64,000 nucleotides of DNA, from assembly GCF_036417845.1 (NCBI RefSeq), contig NC_089984.1:5766001-5830000 (forward strand), written 5' to 3'. Shown piece after piece: positions 24,401-37,430 of this stretch. The position numbers and the translations under genes were made by a program. The DNA is from Apteryx mantelli. Lineage: Eukaryota > Chordata > Aves > Apterygiformes > Apterygidae. The notes beneath the pieces were generated by a model. That model was not told the DNA's origin and did not search any database. It saw nothing but the letters and a program-made list of their open reading frames with translations. Numbering within the stretch: the stretch's first letter is position 1; each line of letters begins with the position of its first letter.

Positions 24401-27400
24401 GGTTCTCCACTTAAACAACCAAATTGGGAACTTCTTACAAGATATGTTTCTCAAGAATATGAAAAGTCAGTGGTTTAGAAGCCTAAAACAACACATTAAT
24501 CGATGTGTGGCAAGTGGGCATCTAAGCCATCAGCAAGATTACCACCTCACGAGGATGGAGAAGGTTTCCTATTAGCAGTCTCCAGGGGCTGACAGTGGAT
24601 AATTAATTCAATAGTGAATTGTCTGACTTCAGGGCAAATGCTGAAACTGCTGTTATGGTCACATATCAGTTTATCTTGTGCAGGAATTCTTGCAGTAATG
24701 TACAGGCAACCTGTCTTGTTGTAATGGGATAGAAACATGTAGATTTAGGAATACAAGCTAGCTATACTTCCAGGCTAGGAAACTGCCTGTTGGAGTGCAG
24801 TGACATGGAAACAGATATCATGAACAGCTTACAGGTTTCTGATGTAAAACTGTAGCTAAAAAGCCAAGTACTCCATGGAGGTAGAAGAATATCCCATTGT
24901 GTGTTATTCCTGTGTACAAGGTGAGTGGGATTGCTGTTTAGAGTCTATGCTTAAGCAGGTCACCCCTTTCATGTGGATGTATAAACTTTTGCAAGGATCC
25001 AGAAGATCACACAAAGATGGGAAGTGAAGAGCAAAGCTCATGTGAAGGTAAATCTCAGTTTATTCAAAACAAAATAAGCAGGCTACTACCATTGTTGTAG
25101 GTAGGAAGCAGAAAATGAGATATTTCCAGTAATGGCTTTTTAAATGTAATGGGGGGAAAAAAGGAGCAATGAAATCCAGTGGCTGCAGTGGTGTTAATCT
25201 AAATTAGTTCAGTTATACTTTTTTTTTTTTTTTCCCCAGTTGATGATGGAATTAACCTACCTGCAGTTGCAAGGCCATACAGTTAGGGTTGATGGAGGAT
25301 TAAACGTGTTAGGAAACTGTATCCCCTTGACTGATAAAGCTAATGGCTGAGGCCTTGTTTAAGAGATGAGTTCTTTCCACCCCCTTTATTTTTTATGCAT
25401 CTTTCTTGTCTCATTTTCTCAGTTTATTTTTCAGCAATAGTACTTGCTTTGACTCTTCCAGTTTGCTCATGAAATTGAATATTATCTAACTTTGGCCTTC
25501 TCTGTGCTGCTTACTGACAGTAGCCATTTTTTAACTACCATATTTCCTCAGGTCATTACTGCATACCCCTTGTGCCTGTGGAGACGTGTTTTTTCGCTAA
25601 TAAAAACTCTCCAGGTTCTTGCTATTCAGAAATCAGTGTTAGTAAATTTTGCGTGTGGTTTTGACTTGCTGATGCTGTGTTCCTGTAATCACACAAATCA
25701 GCCAACAATGTTTTCAGAAAAAACGTTGCATAGCTGCTCTTGTCCGAGTCCAACAAATGTTTATATAGCAGCCTGACTGCAGTGTCTTCCCTACCATTTA
25801 TGATTTTGCAACTTCCCATTCCTTAAAAGATCTTGTTGACATTGTTAGCTTATTAATAAGTGGTGTGAATTTGTTTCTGTCCCTATCCCAAATCTTGTCT
25901 TTTTTTTTCTGCTTTCATTGATATACCAGTAAATTCTTCCGTGTCTCTTTGCAGTCTCTCTACTTGTCTACTCTACAATCTTCTCTGTTTCCTGCCATTA
26001 GAAAGACCTTACTGTGTATCATTCTTTTTCCTAATCACTTTAAATCTTACTGAAAAATCTCTTCCTTATCATTCTGCTATTTCTCTCGGTAGCTACGTTT
26101 TGTTTAAATGTGAAGTTTTAGAGCAAATACTTTACATAAAAGGTGCTACGTATAGTCAAATGAGAGAAGTACCACCATTGGAGAAGGATTTTCTATCAGC
26201 ATTTTGTGTTCTTGTGCTAATACTATTGTTAGGAAGTCAGTGCAGCTTTGTGTTTCTGCTCCTGTGTTCCTTCTCTTATTTCAGACAGCTGATGCCAACT
26301 TCAGTGTCTCCATGATGATGATGATTCTGGACATCACTGAGTGGATGCGTCTGATTGCCTACAGAATACCACTGATGAGTTTTAAAGAAAAAGCAAGTCA
26401 CACAATTCCCAGTGCGGCAACCTAGCATCTTTTTTTTAAGAGAAGGAGGTTTGGTGGTGTTCAGTCATTCCCAGGTATATGTACTATTGCATGAATGACA
26501 TCTGGCAGTATTTTTCCCTTACACAGCTGCTTGACTTCTGTTGCTAAGCTGAAAGGTGAATGAGTTTTAAATGCCCGGGGAGCCTGGGACTGCTGAATTC
26601 ATTTCATCAGTGCTTCAGACTGAAGCACAGAAACAATATTTGTGTAATTACAGGTTGTTCTGACAACCTAGCCCTTGCAGCTGCCAAAGCTGAACTGCTT
26701 GTGGTTGCCTGAAAAATGGCTTTAGCACAGTCCTGTTGTCAGGGCATTCCATTAATTGCTCATGTTCACTCAGGCTGAACGTTAGATTCAGCATGTGTCC
26801 ATGGTGTCTCGAAGCATGTTTTAATGTGAAGCATCCCTGGCCACAAGAGCTTCCTCCTTGACCTGTAATGCCAAAGTCAGACTCCCTGCCATTCATGATG
26901 GATGAGTACCCCTCTTGGTAGGAGAATGTGACCTTTCCAGGCATCAACAGAGCAGTCTGAGTTGATGGGAGAGCGTGTGGTCAGTGAAGCAAGTATTCAC
27001 AGTCCACACCATTTCCAAAAAAGGTTTATCTGAGCTCCTTCACTCAGAGATGGACAAGTTGTGTCATGTGGTTTGGTTACTTTAATCCTCTGCTGGCACT
27101 CATTGGAGATAACTTTTTTGCCCTGCTGCTTTTGGCTGGTAGGCAGAATGCTGCTCTGAACCTGACTGCATTTCTCTCTGTAAAGCTATTTCAAGTTAAT
27201 CCCATCGCTGTTATCATATTATGGCTGCCCATGTCTTCTGCTGACTGGTAATACTTACACAGCGCAAACAACAGGATAGCACTGTGAAGGGCGGCAGACA
27301 GCGTGGTTCCCACAGGCTGACTGCGTTTCAGTAGCAGATCTTGCTGTAAGTCTAAGCCCCTGCACTCTCTGAAAGCAGTGGAGTTTCTGTGATTTATACA

Positions 27401-30398
27401 AACCAAGAGGAATCTTTTAATACACGTACTTTTGAGAGAATTGTGTTGCTAAATCCCTTTTTATTGTCTGATATCTTTTACATGGAAAGTAAGCAATCCT
27501 GCTGCATTTTGACAAAAGAGCATCTGTTGGAGAATTGCCTGTTTCTTTTTCCAGGTGACCTGCCTTTGGGGAACATGTTCTGTCTTGACTGCAGTGAGTT
27601 TTGCTCAGGTTTCAGCCAGATTCTTGAGGCAAATTCAAGTGAGAACAATGTGTCTCATCTTGGTTTTTCTGTCCTGTTTTTAGCTGGTATATTGCCTGTA
27701 GTCACTCCTCTTTGTTAATGTCAGGAATAAAGACCACCGTTATTGTTTCATACCTAAGTCAAAAAGGTATGGATTAAGGAGTTTTTAAAACAGTTTAAAA
27801 TTTGAGGCCCTTTAAAAGATTTGATGAGAGTAGTGCTTTGGAGTTGTTCTTGACCTAAAAATAGTATTTAAGTAGATAGAAAAGACTATTTTTTTTCCTA
27901 ATTGATAATTAAAAGGAACATACAGACTTTTAAAGTGGTCTGTGCTTCAAAAGGTGAGTCACAGAAGAAAATTAATGAGACGGTTAGCTTTGCTTTTCCT
28001 TTAACAACAAACAACAAAACAGGTGGTGAATAATGAAATCTGAGAAAGCCTGGTATAGTCAGAGTATGAGCCAAGACCTGCAACTCTCAGGGCAGCAGTA
28101 ATGCTCTCCACTGGTGCGGCCAGCTTGCCTCCTGCTGTGTCCCAAAATTATTTTGGTGCCACAACAGCCCAAGGGGACATCCTATCAAAACAGTTCCTTG
28201 TCAGCAGTGTAGAAGAGACGATTCTGAAAGAGCTGATGTCAGTCAGTCAGTATTGTTTCTCTTTTAATTAGCACCCACTGATAATGTTGCATGTCAACAT
28301 TAAAAAAATACTATTTGATAAGCAGAGCAACTCAGTGTTTCCAGTCAAACACAGGTGAACTTTCTCTAATACTGAATCAGGTCACACTACAGCTAATGGA
28401 CAAACACTGCTGTAAATTAAAAAGCAAAACAAAACAAAAACAACAAAAAATTGCACACTGTAAAAGCTCAGATTCTCAAAAGCTCGAATTGCTGGAGAAG
28501 TCACACAGCCATTCCTCCTTTCTCTCACGTGTACTACTTTTTGCTCCTTTCACTTCCTAGTCCTATCTCTGCCACTGGGGGAGCAGACTGTGTGTGGATA
28601 TTCAAAGAGAAAAACACTGAAGTACATAGAGGTGGATGTCCTACATTGGAAGCACATTACTCAGGTCGCATTAATGAAATACATAGGGATGAGTTGGGAA
28701 GGCATTAAGGACATCTAGGAAGGGGCATGAGAAGCAGGAATATTGGTTGGTATCTAACTCTTTAATCTTCTACTGCAGACAAGGGGAAGAAAGGGATGAA
28801 GCTGAAAACAAGAGAATGGCAGATTCCAGAAATGAGAGAGGAAAAAAGAGAGAGAAATGTTGGGGAATTAAAATGACATGATGGGAGAGAAAGCAGGAGG
28901 AACTACCACAGAGTGAGGCAGCAAGACACATTTCAAAGAAAACTGGATGCAGGAGTGTTGCAGTTAAGTTCAATGGTGTGCAGGCTCGTGAGGTATATCT
29001 GGCTGGGCTGAGGGGAGGAAGCAATTCCCTTGTCCGTACCTGAGTACATTCTTAGGATGACTGATATCTAGTTCATAGACATGAAAGGCATGCTCCAACA
29101 TGTGGCTTTTATTGGCCGAGAGTTAGCAATGGTGGGAAAGGTGCTTGCACGTGCCACCATGGCCTGAAGGAATCCCCTCCCTTACCTCCTAAAGTAAAAT
29201 TAACCTGAGGAAACAAAGCATGCCTGACATGTGAGAAAAACCTCTTTTTACTTACTGCTCGGATGTTGTGACCCCAAATTTTTACCATTGTTCACCTCTG
29301 ATAAATCCTAATGCTTACAGTCAACAGTATATTCATGTTTCCCCTTCAAGTATCTGTACTGATGGCTTTGCAGCCTTGGCATTTGAACTTTGACAAGCAG
29401 GCAGAAAGGAGTGTCAGCTTGAATCGGCAGCAGATCAAACACCCTTCCATCTGTCTCTGTAACTTGGCTTTCCTTGCCCAGGCTGTCTCTCTGTCATTCT
29501 CTCTCTAGAGAAGTGATGCCATTTCACTGGTAAAACGAGATCAACTCTCCAGGCAAGCCACAGACTGTTGGCACAGGGTGAGAGGCGTTGTGCCTTCTAG
29601 GAATGTTCTCTGTCAGAAGTGCAGTCCTTTCTCGCAGCAGTTCCTCTCACCCTTCTATTATTTGGGTTCTTCTAAATGCTCGTATGTAGGTTTTGCTCTT
29701 CCGCTCACTACCACCAGGCAGCTCTGTTCTCTCTTCCTTGGGATGGAAGTATTAGTCTCTGTCTTACTGGTGGGGGGAGTGGTGCCTCCAAAGATGTTTT
29801 TAGCTGTTCAGATATATCATAAAAATAAGAACCCACTTATCATTTGCAAAAGATTAGGATGTTTTATATGAAACTAGAAGATTTAATCAGAAGGGGAACA
29901 GAGGAAGGAGAGCATACCAACTGTGGCTTTTCTGCTGTTTTTTTGATAGTTCTTCCAAATCTGTATGAATGCCGCCACTGAAAGGCCACACTCCTGTAGG
30001 TTTTTTTTCTGGAAAAACTATAGGTTCAAATATCCAGGACCTCCAGATGGGTAAAATGGATAAAGGTGAGACATAGCTCTGCCAGGGATCACTGTTCTGT
30101 TGCTTGATGGGCAACACCAGCAGCTGGTCACAATATGCTTGGTGCTCTGGGATTAAGAATTCTATTGTATATTCATTGCAAGTCAGGGGATCTCAAAGGT
30201 GATCCACTGTAGATGGGGTTGTATGAGGATGATCAGGGTAGAAATGGCTTTGTAGGTCTGTGTATCTTGGGGTGAGACAGCCATCAGTCTAGTGCCATCC
30301 CCACTGTAACACAGATTTTGTCTTCCGTAGCTTTGGAAGTTTTTGTATCGAGCTTTTGTAATTTTGGTAAAATTGCAGACTTGATTAAATGATTGTGC
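21421..30398. other. Intergenic region between convergent ECD and NUDT13
   Basis: These nine kilobases separate the 3' ends of ECD (plus) and NUDT13 (minus). The right part must hold the NUDT13 3' UTR. Candidate minus-strand poly(A) hexamers are ATTAAA at 29887-29882 and AATAAA at 29113-29108. I see homopolymer tracts (A-run about 23939-23952, T-run about 25219-25233), a weak CR1-like patch near 22868-22910, and scattered ORFs of up to 110-124 codons with no family resemblance. I recognise no RNA gene and no conserved exon. Confidence 0.5.
22868..22910 (+). repeat. Possible ancient CR1 tail
   Basis: The run CTATGCAAAAGGTCAGAATA followed by GATCAAAGGACTCTTCC recalls the ATGCAGGAGGTCAGACTAGAT words near the 3' end of older CR1 subfamilies. 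The match is short and heavily diverged, so this is only a tentative call. Confidence 0.3.
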
Positions 30399-33300
30399 CT
30401 AAGCTGTCCGGGAAGCCTGCTCCTTAACCCACTCCCGAATCAGATGGTGAGCAATGGCCTGCTTGGGAGGGAACCAGGGTAAAAAACTACCATCCTCTTG
30501 TTTTGAAGATCTGTGGTCTCTCTTGAGAGCCTCCACAGTTTCTTCCAGGTCAAACCAACGGGCTGCCTCCAGTTCCAGGCTGTTCATACTGATCTGGAAG
30601 AAATTCAGAGAGTACCAGTTGCTTAAATCAGATTTAAATGTGGCCAGCAGTACCTTGCTCATTTTTGTACCCGCAAAGATCCCAGGCTGCAATGCCCAGA
30701 GTGCTTAATCCACTCCTGAATTAAGTGTTGATGCCAAAAGGACATTACTGATCACCAATGTTCTGTGGTCTTGGTTTCCTTAGGAAAGCTCTAATCCAGG
30801 TAGCTCTATTCCATCATAGCATTGGCCTACACAATACCAGTGGCTGAATACAATCATTAACACAGCAGAAACTGCATGTCTCACTGGGAATGTGATTTTA
30901 ATACTAGATGGAAGTCTCATCTGCAAAATTCAGAGAAGAAACACAGGTGTGTTGGGCTCTGGGCTTGGATTTGTACAGTGACCTGGGCAAAATCTGGCAC
31001 ATTACAAAGATGATGTTGTTTTTAAGCTTGTTCTTCACTTATAGAAAACTTATTGAAAACTGCACTGAGAGATGATTTGACGCTTTCCAAACTAAAGTCT
31101 GTGGACTGAAAGAGACTTCACTATGTAAAGTGAATAGTGAAATGCCTCAGGGGGACTGTCCACCTCAGGGGAATGCTCACCTCAGTCTGCTGCGCCCTCA
31201 CCAACGCATGACACGCTATCATTAAGGAGCTACTGGGAAGTGGCCAGTGCTGAGAGGCTGAATACCAGAACGACTCCACCTCCAGGCCCACCTCTTCTGC
31301 CACCTCCCGTCGGACTGTCTCCTCCACAGTTTCACCTAGAAGCAACCAAAGGTAGGCAAGGGCAGCCTGGCCTCAGGGCTGTGAACCATGGCAAGGGAAT
31401 GTAGGCACACTCATTTCTTAGGTGTTCCAGCCCTGACTGCTCAAGCACAAGCAAGCTCTCTGGCTGTGCTGACCTAGGAACATTTCTGTCAGCAGGATAC
31501 AGAATTGAATCCATCGACAATGTATACCTGCCTTAAAAGGAGGCACTGGGGACATGAGCTGGTTTTGTACATGTACAGCAGATAGACAGAACAATGCTGC
31601 CCCTCTTCATCGTTTTCCTTTTTAAGCTCTTTGCCCTCCCGTAATAAGTATTTTTTTTCAGACAGTCTGCACTAGACACAGAGTGGACTAAGAAGCGTCC
31701 TGGGTTCTACTTGGGGAGTGTTATATTTGTATTTAGTATCAGAGACTGAAGCAAGTGATACACACCCCATAATTTTCCCATTCTCTTCAGATATATCAAG
31801 CTATTTTGAGTTCTGTCTGGATGGCAACACTGATCTGTTTAGGTCTAACACCTTTTCCCCTGATATCACACTATGTGCCCCAGTTGGTGTCCCACAGTTC
31901 TGCCCCAAGCCCTGCATGTCCAGGGCCACAGCACTGATCAGAGACTGCCTTACCTATGTCACAGAAGCCTGACAGAGCGGTGTACATCCCCAGAGGAAAC
32001 GATGGCTGTCGTGCAAGGAGGCACCGGCTCCCATCAGAGACCAGGGTGATAACCACTGGAGACATCTAGCCAAGGCATCAAAAAGCAAAGCAAGGAGTTC
32101 AGACCAAACAAGTGAGTGCAGACTGTTCCTTTTCCTAGCCGGTTGGAGGTCACTGGACAAACACTAAAGAAAAATTGCCCAGTTACACAGAAAGCACTCC
32201 TGCTGCCTTTTACAGATTCCCCTCCCTGCGGCCCAGCAGTGTTGGCTTGTCACCACAGAGACCTTGTGCTGCTTACCTTGCTGTTCAGACGCTCACCTGG
32301 GGATAGTAAGTTATTCCACTGGCATGGCAGACACGCTTGCTGCCAGCTACATTTTTCTGAGTGGGCTGTCCAGTTTTGCTACAATACTGGTGGGAATCAT
32401 GCCACCGGAGAAGGGCCTGGGCCTGTGAATACCAAGAGAGGAATGCAAATCAGTTTACACTAGGGGCAAGGAAATGATTCAAGGCAGCCTCCCTGAGTGA
32501 TACTTTGCTATGTTCTCCCCAGCGTGCAGTCACATGGATAAACTGTGATCGCGTTTGGAAGCCTCAGAAATGTATACAAAATACAGGCATTGCTTTGAAA
32601 AAGGGTTGATTCTGCAGGCAGTATTTCACGCTTCTTGCTTTAGCATCCAAATTTCAGCATGTTAAGGGGAGGTGGGGGAAGAGTCATTCCATACTGGGAT
32701 GCAGTGGGGGTAGTAATGGGAACTGAACTATTCTAAGTAGTCTCTGAACCTGACTAGCTTCTTGAAATATAGCCCAAGCACCACAGAAATTATACAGCAG
32801 GAAGAGACACATGAGCTATTTCTACTTATGGGTAAGGGCAGCTGATTTTCACACACAAGTCTTTTCATAGGGCTTCCAAACATAGGACATCTGCAGAGAA
32901 ACCGCTTATACGGGAGCAGTTTTAAAAGAGCAGCTCTGAAAGAAGATCTGTAGGTTCCTTCTTGAAATTGTTTGCCAGGAAGATTACAGAAAATTGGTGC
33001 CTGATAGTTATTAAGCTGGGAACAGATCGAGATTGCTGTGACTACCACAACTGGTAAGATTACTATATTTCACACTGGACATATAGCAGGTTAATGCTAA
33101 ATGGCTAATTACTGCAGTCATTTGTAAGCCACTTCTCTCTTTCCATTGCATCTTCCTTTTGGGATAGCAAATTTGAGAAAGCTGCTGTAATTTATAGTGT
33201 ATTTTGTACCTAGTTCCCTGAAAAGGTACAGTAGGTACTTCCACAGCACATGCTAAACCGTAAAACTAATATCGGAGATAAGGAAAAGGGTTGATGTGAG

Positions 33301-35615
33301 AAATCACAACTGCCTAAAGTAAAAAATCCTGTGCCATACCGAGGCCAGCAAAGGAAAATCCTTCTCATCCACTACAAAGAGAGCCTTTCGTAAGTCAGTA
33401 AACGATCCCTTGAGTTCAGACTCGATGGCTGATTTCTCCAAGGCTCCTGTAACAAAATAAATCTCTGATGTCATAAATTGCAGTTACTATCCCAACTTTA
33501 CACCCCTCATTGTTCCGGTATACAATTTCTGGAAGTTCCCATGGAAATGACGTCACATCAGTGGTTACACATTCCAAAATATTAAGTGATCTACAAAAAG
33601 CCCATTTTTACTGAAATACACAGAGGAAGAACAGTGCAGTTTGGTGGCTTTGACACGCCAGGCTTGCAACATCTCCAACAGAGGACCAGACAGAGGGTTT
33701 TTAGCAGTAAATGTCACCCAACAAGGACTAAACATGCTGCCTAGGCAAGATCTCCATTTCAATGAACCAAGTGTGATGCTGACATGGATGGAAGAGGAGT
33801 CAACCCAACCTAAATCCAAGGCAAAGTGTGGTATGTGCTCGTCTGAACAGCCGATCAGCACCGACTTCTCTATCCATTGTTCAGTCTCTTTGAATTTCTC
33901 CAGGATCCTCTTCATCTCTAAACAGCAGAAGAAACGGGAAGAGAAAGCTGTGATGAAAATGAATTTATACACCCATCATGTTCTACATCTTTAAGGTGCT
34001 CGCAGTCTTGGCTCGAGGCATGGTGCAGGTGTGAGCAAGGGACCAAGCAAGAGGTTCCATGCTAATAGAGACCAAAAGTCTGGCTTTTCTCCTAGCCATT
34101 AGATCTTTCGACCATCACATCAAGCTAAAGATGCAAATGTTTTAATGCTTGTGGAGCAGCTGTCTGCTGTTTCTCCTCTACGCCAGCTGATACCTTTCTC
34201 ACAAAGAAAACTTCTGGGTTCTGCCAGATCACCTCCTCCCTTTGTCAGTAGACCTTTTTGCTTGTTTTCCTGACAGCCCTTTCTCTTCAAAAGGCATGGT
34301 CCTAAATGTTTACAAGTGTTCATCTCAAAACAGATCAGGCATATGTTGATACCCTACATATGTGCAGAGCATAAGCTTGTGTCCACATGCCGAGGCTTTA
34401 ACTCTAAATAGTCTTTTGTTGGTAACAAATGGCTTGCTGCAAATAACGGGATGTTCCTGCACAGCTTGATAGATTTTCAAGCCCCATACAAGGGATTGCT
34501 TATTGCAAATGAGTCTGTATCATCTGAGCTGCCTGATTCAGGAAATGTTTCTTGCTGGACACCTGCTTACCTGTTGCACTTAGCTGTGGTACCAAATATT
34601 TCCTCCCAACTTCCTGCAGGAAGGGGGAGAGATTGTGAAAGAGGTAGAAAGTTCCTGAGGTCTGGGCTTGTCTACAAAAGCTATCATCTTCTTTTAGCTC
34701 ATTTAAATATCTGCAGTAAGAAAAGAATTGGGAAAATGAATGCAAGACAAGGTTGAGATTACACGTGCTACGCTTATTTGGGGCAAAGCAGTGGGGCAGA
34801 ACAGACAGTACAGATTCTTTGCATTATACATGCTTACAGGGTTGTATACAGCTCAGTCTATTCATTGGTGGGCTGTAGCTTCTAATGAAGGTGCTGTGTA
34901 GGCAAGAAATACTCCCTACTACCACACAGGCAGCCTCGAGTCTTGGACATCCAAGGAGCTCTGTAACCCAGTCTTTTAATGCAAGAGGTCTGCTTTATAG
35001 ACATGATCATTTGTGCGCAGGAAATCTTGATCTTCCCTTTTATATCTCTGCTCTGGAAGGCTCCAAATCCTGTTTGACCAAACATACTACTGAACACTTC
35101 AAATGTTGAATATGCTTCCCGTCAGGCTCTGTGGATTATTAGAGGGTATGTTCTGCCTGCCATGCTGACTTGGGAGGTAAAAAGCAAACTGAAATCTCAG
35201 GGCCAAACTGGATGGGGCCTGAGTTAGGAAAATCAGTCGCTGGAAAAGGGCTCTCAGAAGGTGCTTCTTTCCGGCTGTTTGAAGTAGTACTTAAAATGGT
35301 ATGAGCAGCAACACTTCATTCTGCCTTGTGTTTTAAGAGTTCTTTAGCAGCAAGGGTAAGCATTAATCTACAGAGCTTCAGCACAAAGCTCATGCAGCAA
35401 TACTGTATGACCAGTGAACTGTTACAAGATTAATTCCTGGATTAGACTTAGGTAGGATTGCTTGTGACAGTGGACACAGGAGTGCCAAAGTCTGGTCTTT
35501 TCACTGTAGACAGAAATAAGATGAGAACTTACCTCATTTTCCTAACATAAGTAGAGTGTAACCTGCAGAAGAGAGAGGAAGCTCTTCTATACACTGCTTG
35601 ATACATCACAGCCAT
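30399..35615 (-). CDS. NUDT13: NUDT13, mitochondrial Nudix hydrolase (NAD(P)H pyrophosphatase type), complete
   Basis: Coding exons in transcript order are 35615-35533, 34710-34571, 33917-33768 (or to 33810), 33446-33340, 32422-32297, 32065-31954, 31335-31181 and 30593-30399. They join in phase to 355 residues (341 with the shorter exon 3); human is 352. The start is fixed by an in-frame TAG four codons upstream. The N-terminus [19 protein letters not shown] is basic and lacks acidic residues, as in a mitochondrial presequence. With the long exon 3, the Nudix box G-x5-E-x7-REVAEEVGL spans 235-257, with metal-binding Glu253 and Glu254. SQHWPLPSS at 267-275 is the NADH-pyrophosphatase signature. 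The family cleaves NADH/NADPH to NMNH and AMP (or its 2'-phosphate). The upstream zinc-ribbon module keeps only two of four cysteines (174 and 192). No break was found. Confidence 0.94.
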
Positions 35616-37284
35616 AATCAACACCTAAGGGGAGCTGCCTCTGCCTAAAAAGAGAAGCACAGAATGTAATGCAGTGGCTCTGCAAAGATGAGTCTCATTT
35701 AAAAGGTGCAGTATCCCAGTGCTACCAGAAATCTCCCTCTCCCAAGGAGTCTGCAGAACGCTGGCCTCTGCTTTCTAAAATGAACGCTTTAGTCATAGTG
35801 TAGTCACACACCAAACCTAGTTTCAGGCAATTTATAAAGACAGTTATGAGATATCTCAGTTTGTTTCCTTCTGTGAGCGTGCACAGAAGGTCTTGCAGAA
35901 AGCGCTGTAAGACCAGGTTAAATAGTGCTGTCTTAAACTCCTGTATCACTGGGCTAGAGAGCAGCGAAGGTAGTTGCTGTCTTGTTTGTTTCCTACGCCG
36001 TTGTAATGGCCTCAATCCAGCTGAACATCCTATCGCAGCAAACAGTAGATCTGTGGGAAAGGCAGGGATGCCAGAAAAGAATGAAAGACAAAATATCAGC
36101 TGCAGAAGAGAACTCCCCGAGTTAGATGAAAGATAGCAGTTGCAGCTGAATTGGATCGTCTTCAACTATGAATGTGTTTTGTGCCAAAGGAGTCTACCAC
36201 ATTTTCAGCTCAGGCAATCCCAGCTTGCCGTTTGAACTTGGCTTTGGGATGTCAGAAGATAACCAGAAACGGTACTATCTCTGGTATTTTTCTGAAACAA
36301 AAACGAACTATGATTCAGAATCCTTAACAATTAGTTTGAATATGCCACTTTTTGACCATCGATCTTGAAGCCCTTTACGAAGGAAGTTACGTTTGCTTCG
36401 TTTTACAGAGACATGTATGCAGGGCTAAAGAAGAGCCTTTCCTTGCAGTAAAGGTCAGTGAAGGCTCCCGAGCCTGGGTGGTGCCTGAGCAGAGGCTCCT
36501 GTCATTAAGGGCAGCCAGTTTCTGTAGGCAGCAGCACGGAGGGGAGAGGTGTTGCTGGTGCTTTGCTTTGTGGCTTCTGACATCTCTGCCCCAGAGGCCT
36601 CTTTCCCACTGGGTCAGCTGAGGGTGGTCTTCCCCAGGAGCCTGGAGCAAGGCAGATCCCTAGGGAGAGCAGTGAGCCAAGGCGCTGGGGAGAGCAGCGT
36701 CCCTACTCATTCTTCAGCTGCAGGAATGGGAACTTGGCGCGCTGCCTACCAGATCCGGCAGACGCAGGCGGGGACTGCAACTGTCACAGAGACCGTGTCT
36801 GAAACAATTTTGTGGTGTGATGATTACGTGGCTGTGATCTCTCCACCCCCGCTTCTCATATAGCCCAGCTTGTGAAAATCTCCAGCACGGCAGCCAGCGC
36901 TGAATCGAGGAGTTTGCAAACGGCTCTGCACTTTGCTCCAGAACGGGCAGCCGTGAAGGCATGCCGGATGTGACCGGCGTAGGGGGAAAAGGAATAAACT
37001 GTACCTGGAATAGTGAAATGCAACCTATGTTTAACCCCTTCCTCCCTAGGAACCACAATGCCAGATTTTGCTGAGGATTACTGAGAACTCGGAGACAGAG
37101 ACATTGCAAACTTGGTCTCAGGCCAGCCCAAACTCTCCTGCCTTCCCTGCAAATCCTGTCTATGTCCTGCAGCCCTCTGGAGGTGGATCCAAGCCTGTGA
37201 CTTCGCACGCGTTTCTCCCACTTACTGTGCTCTATGCAGAAGGAGTGCTATCTGCAGAAGCATTAAAAAAGTTAGAAAAGTCCC
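35616..37284 (-). other. NUDT13 5' UTR part and first intron
   Basis: A good acceptor (TTCTCTTTTTAG, AG at 35646-35645, minus) gives the first coding exon a 29 nt leader from 35644. The rest up to the CpG-rich block at about 37285 is read as the first intron. It holds two sizeable minus-strand ORFs (36165-35722, 147 codons, and 37208-36714, 164 codons) that match nothing I know and are not joined to NUDT13 by splice phase. Confidence 0.55.
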
Positions 37285-37430
37285 TCGCCGACCTCAGCGG
37301 GAAGCACAGCCACTGCAGGAAAGAGGAGCGGCCGCCGCCGGCTTTGCAGCGGCCCGGCCCCGGCGCTTCCCCCGGGGGAGCTCTGGGAAATGTAGTCCTG
37401 CGGAGGCTCCTCGGAAACGCTGGCCGAAGC
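37285..37430 (-). promoter_or_regulatory. NUDT13 promoter, small CpG-rich block
   Basis: A short GC- and CpG-rich patch with GCGGCCGCCGCCGG and CCCCCGGGGG lies 1.7 kb upstream of the NUDT13 start codon, in otherwise ordinary sequence. It includes a ZNF143-type motif facing the gene. The non-coding first exon is expected here but I cannot place its ends. No TATA box is visible. Confidence 0.6.
37384..37396 (-). promoter_or_regulatory. ZNF143/STAF-type promoter motif
   Basis: Read on the minus strand, the 16-mer ACTACATTTCCCAGAG contains a full match to the conserved vertebrate promoter word ACTAYRNNNCCCR. This word is the core of the SBS sites bound by ZNF143. Such sites lie near start sites of many housekeeping and mitochondrial genes, which suits NUDT13. 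Confidence 0.7.

Noticed and set aside
36714-37208. 164-codon minus-strand ORF near the NUDT13 promoter
   Set aside because: There is no recognisable domain and no splice phase linking it to NUDT13, whose start is independently fixed by an upstream in-frame stop.
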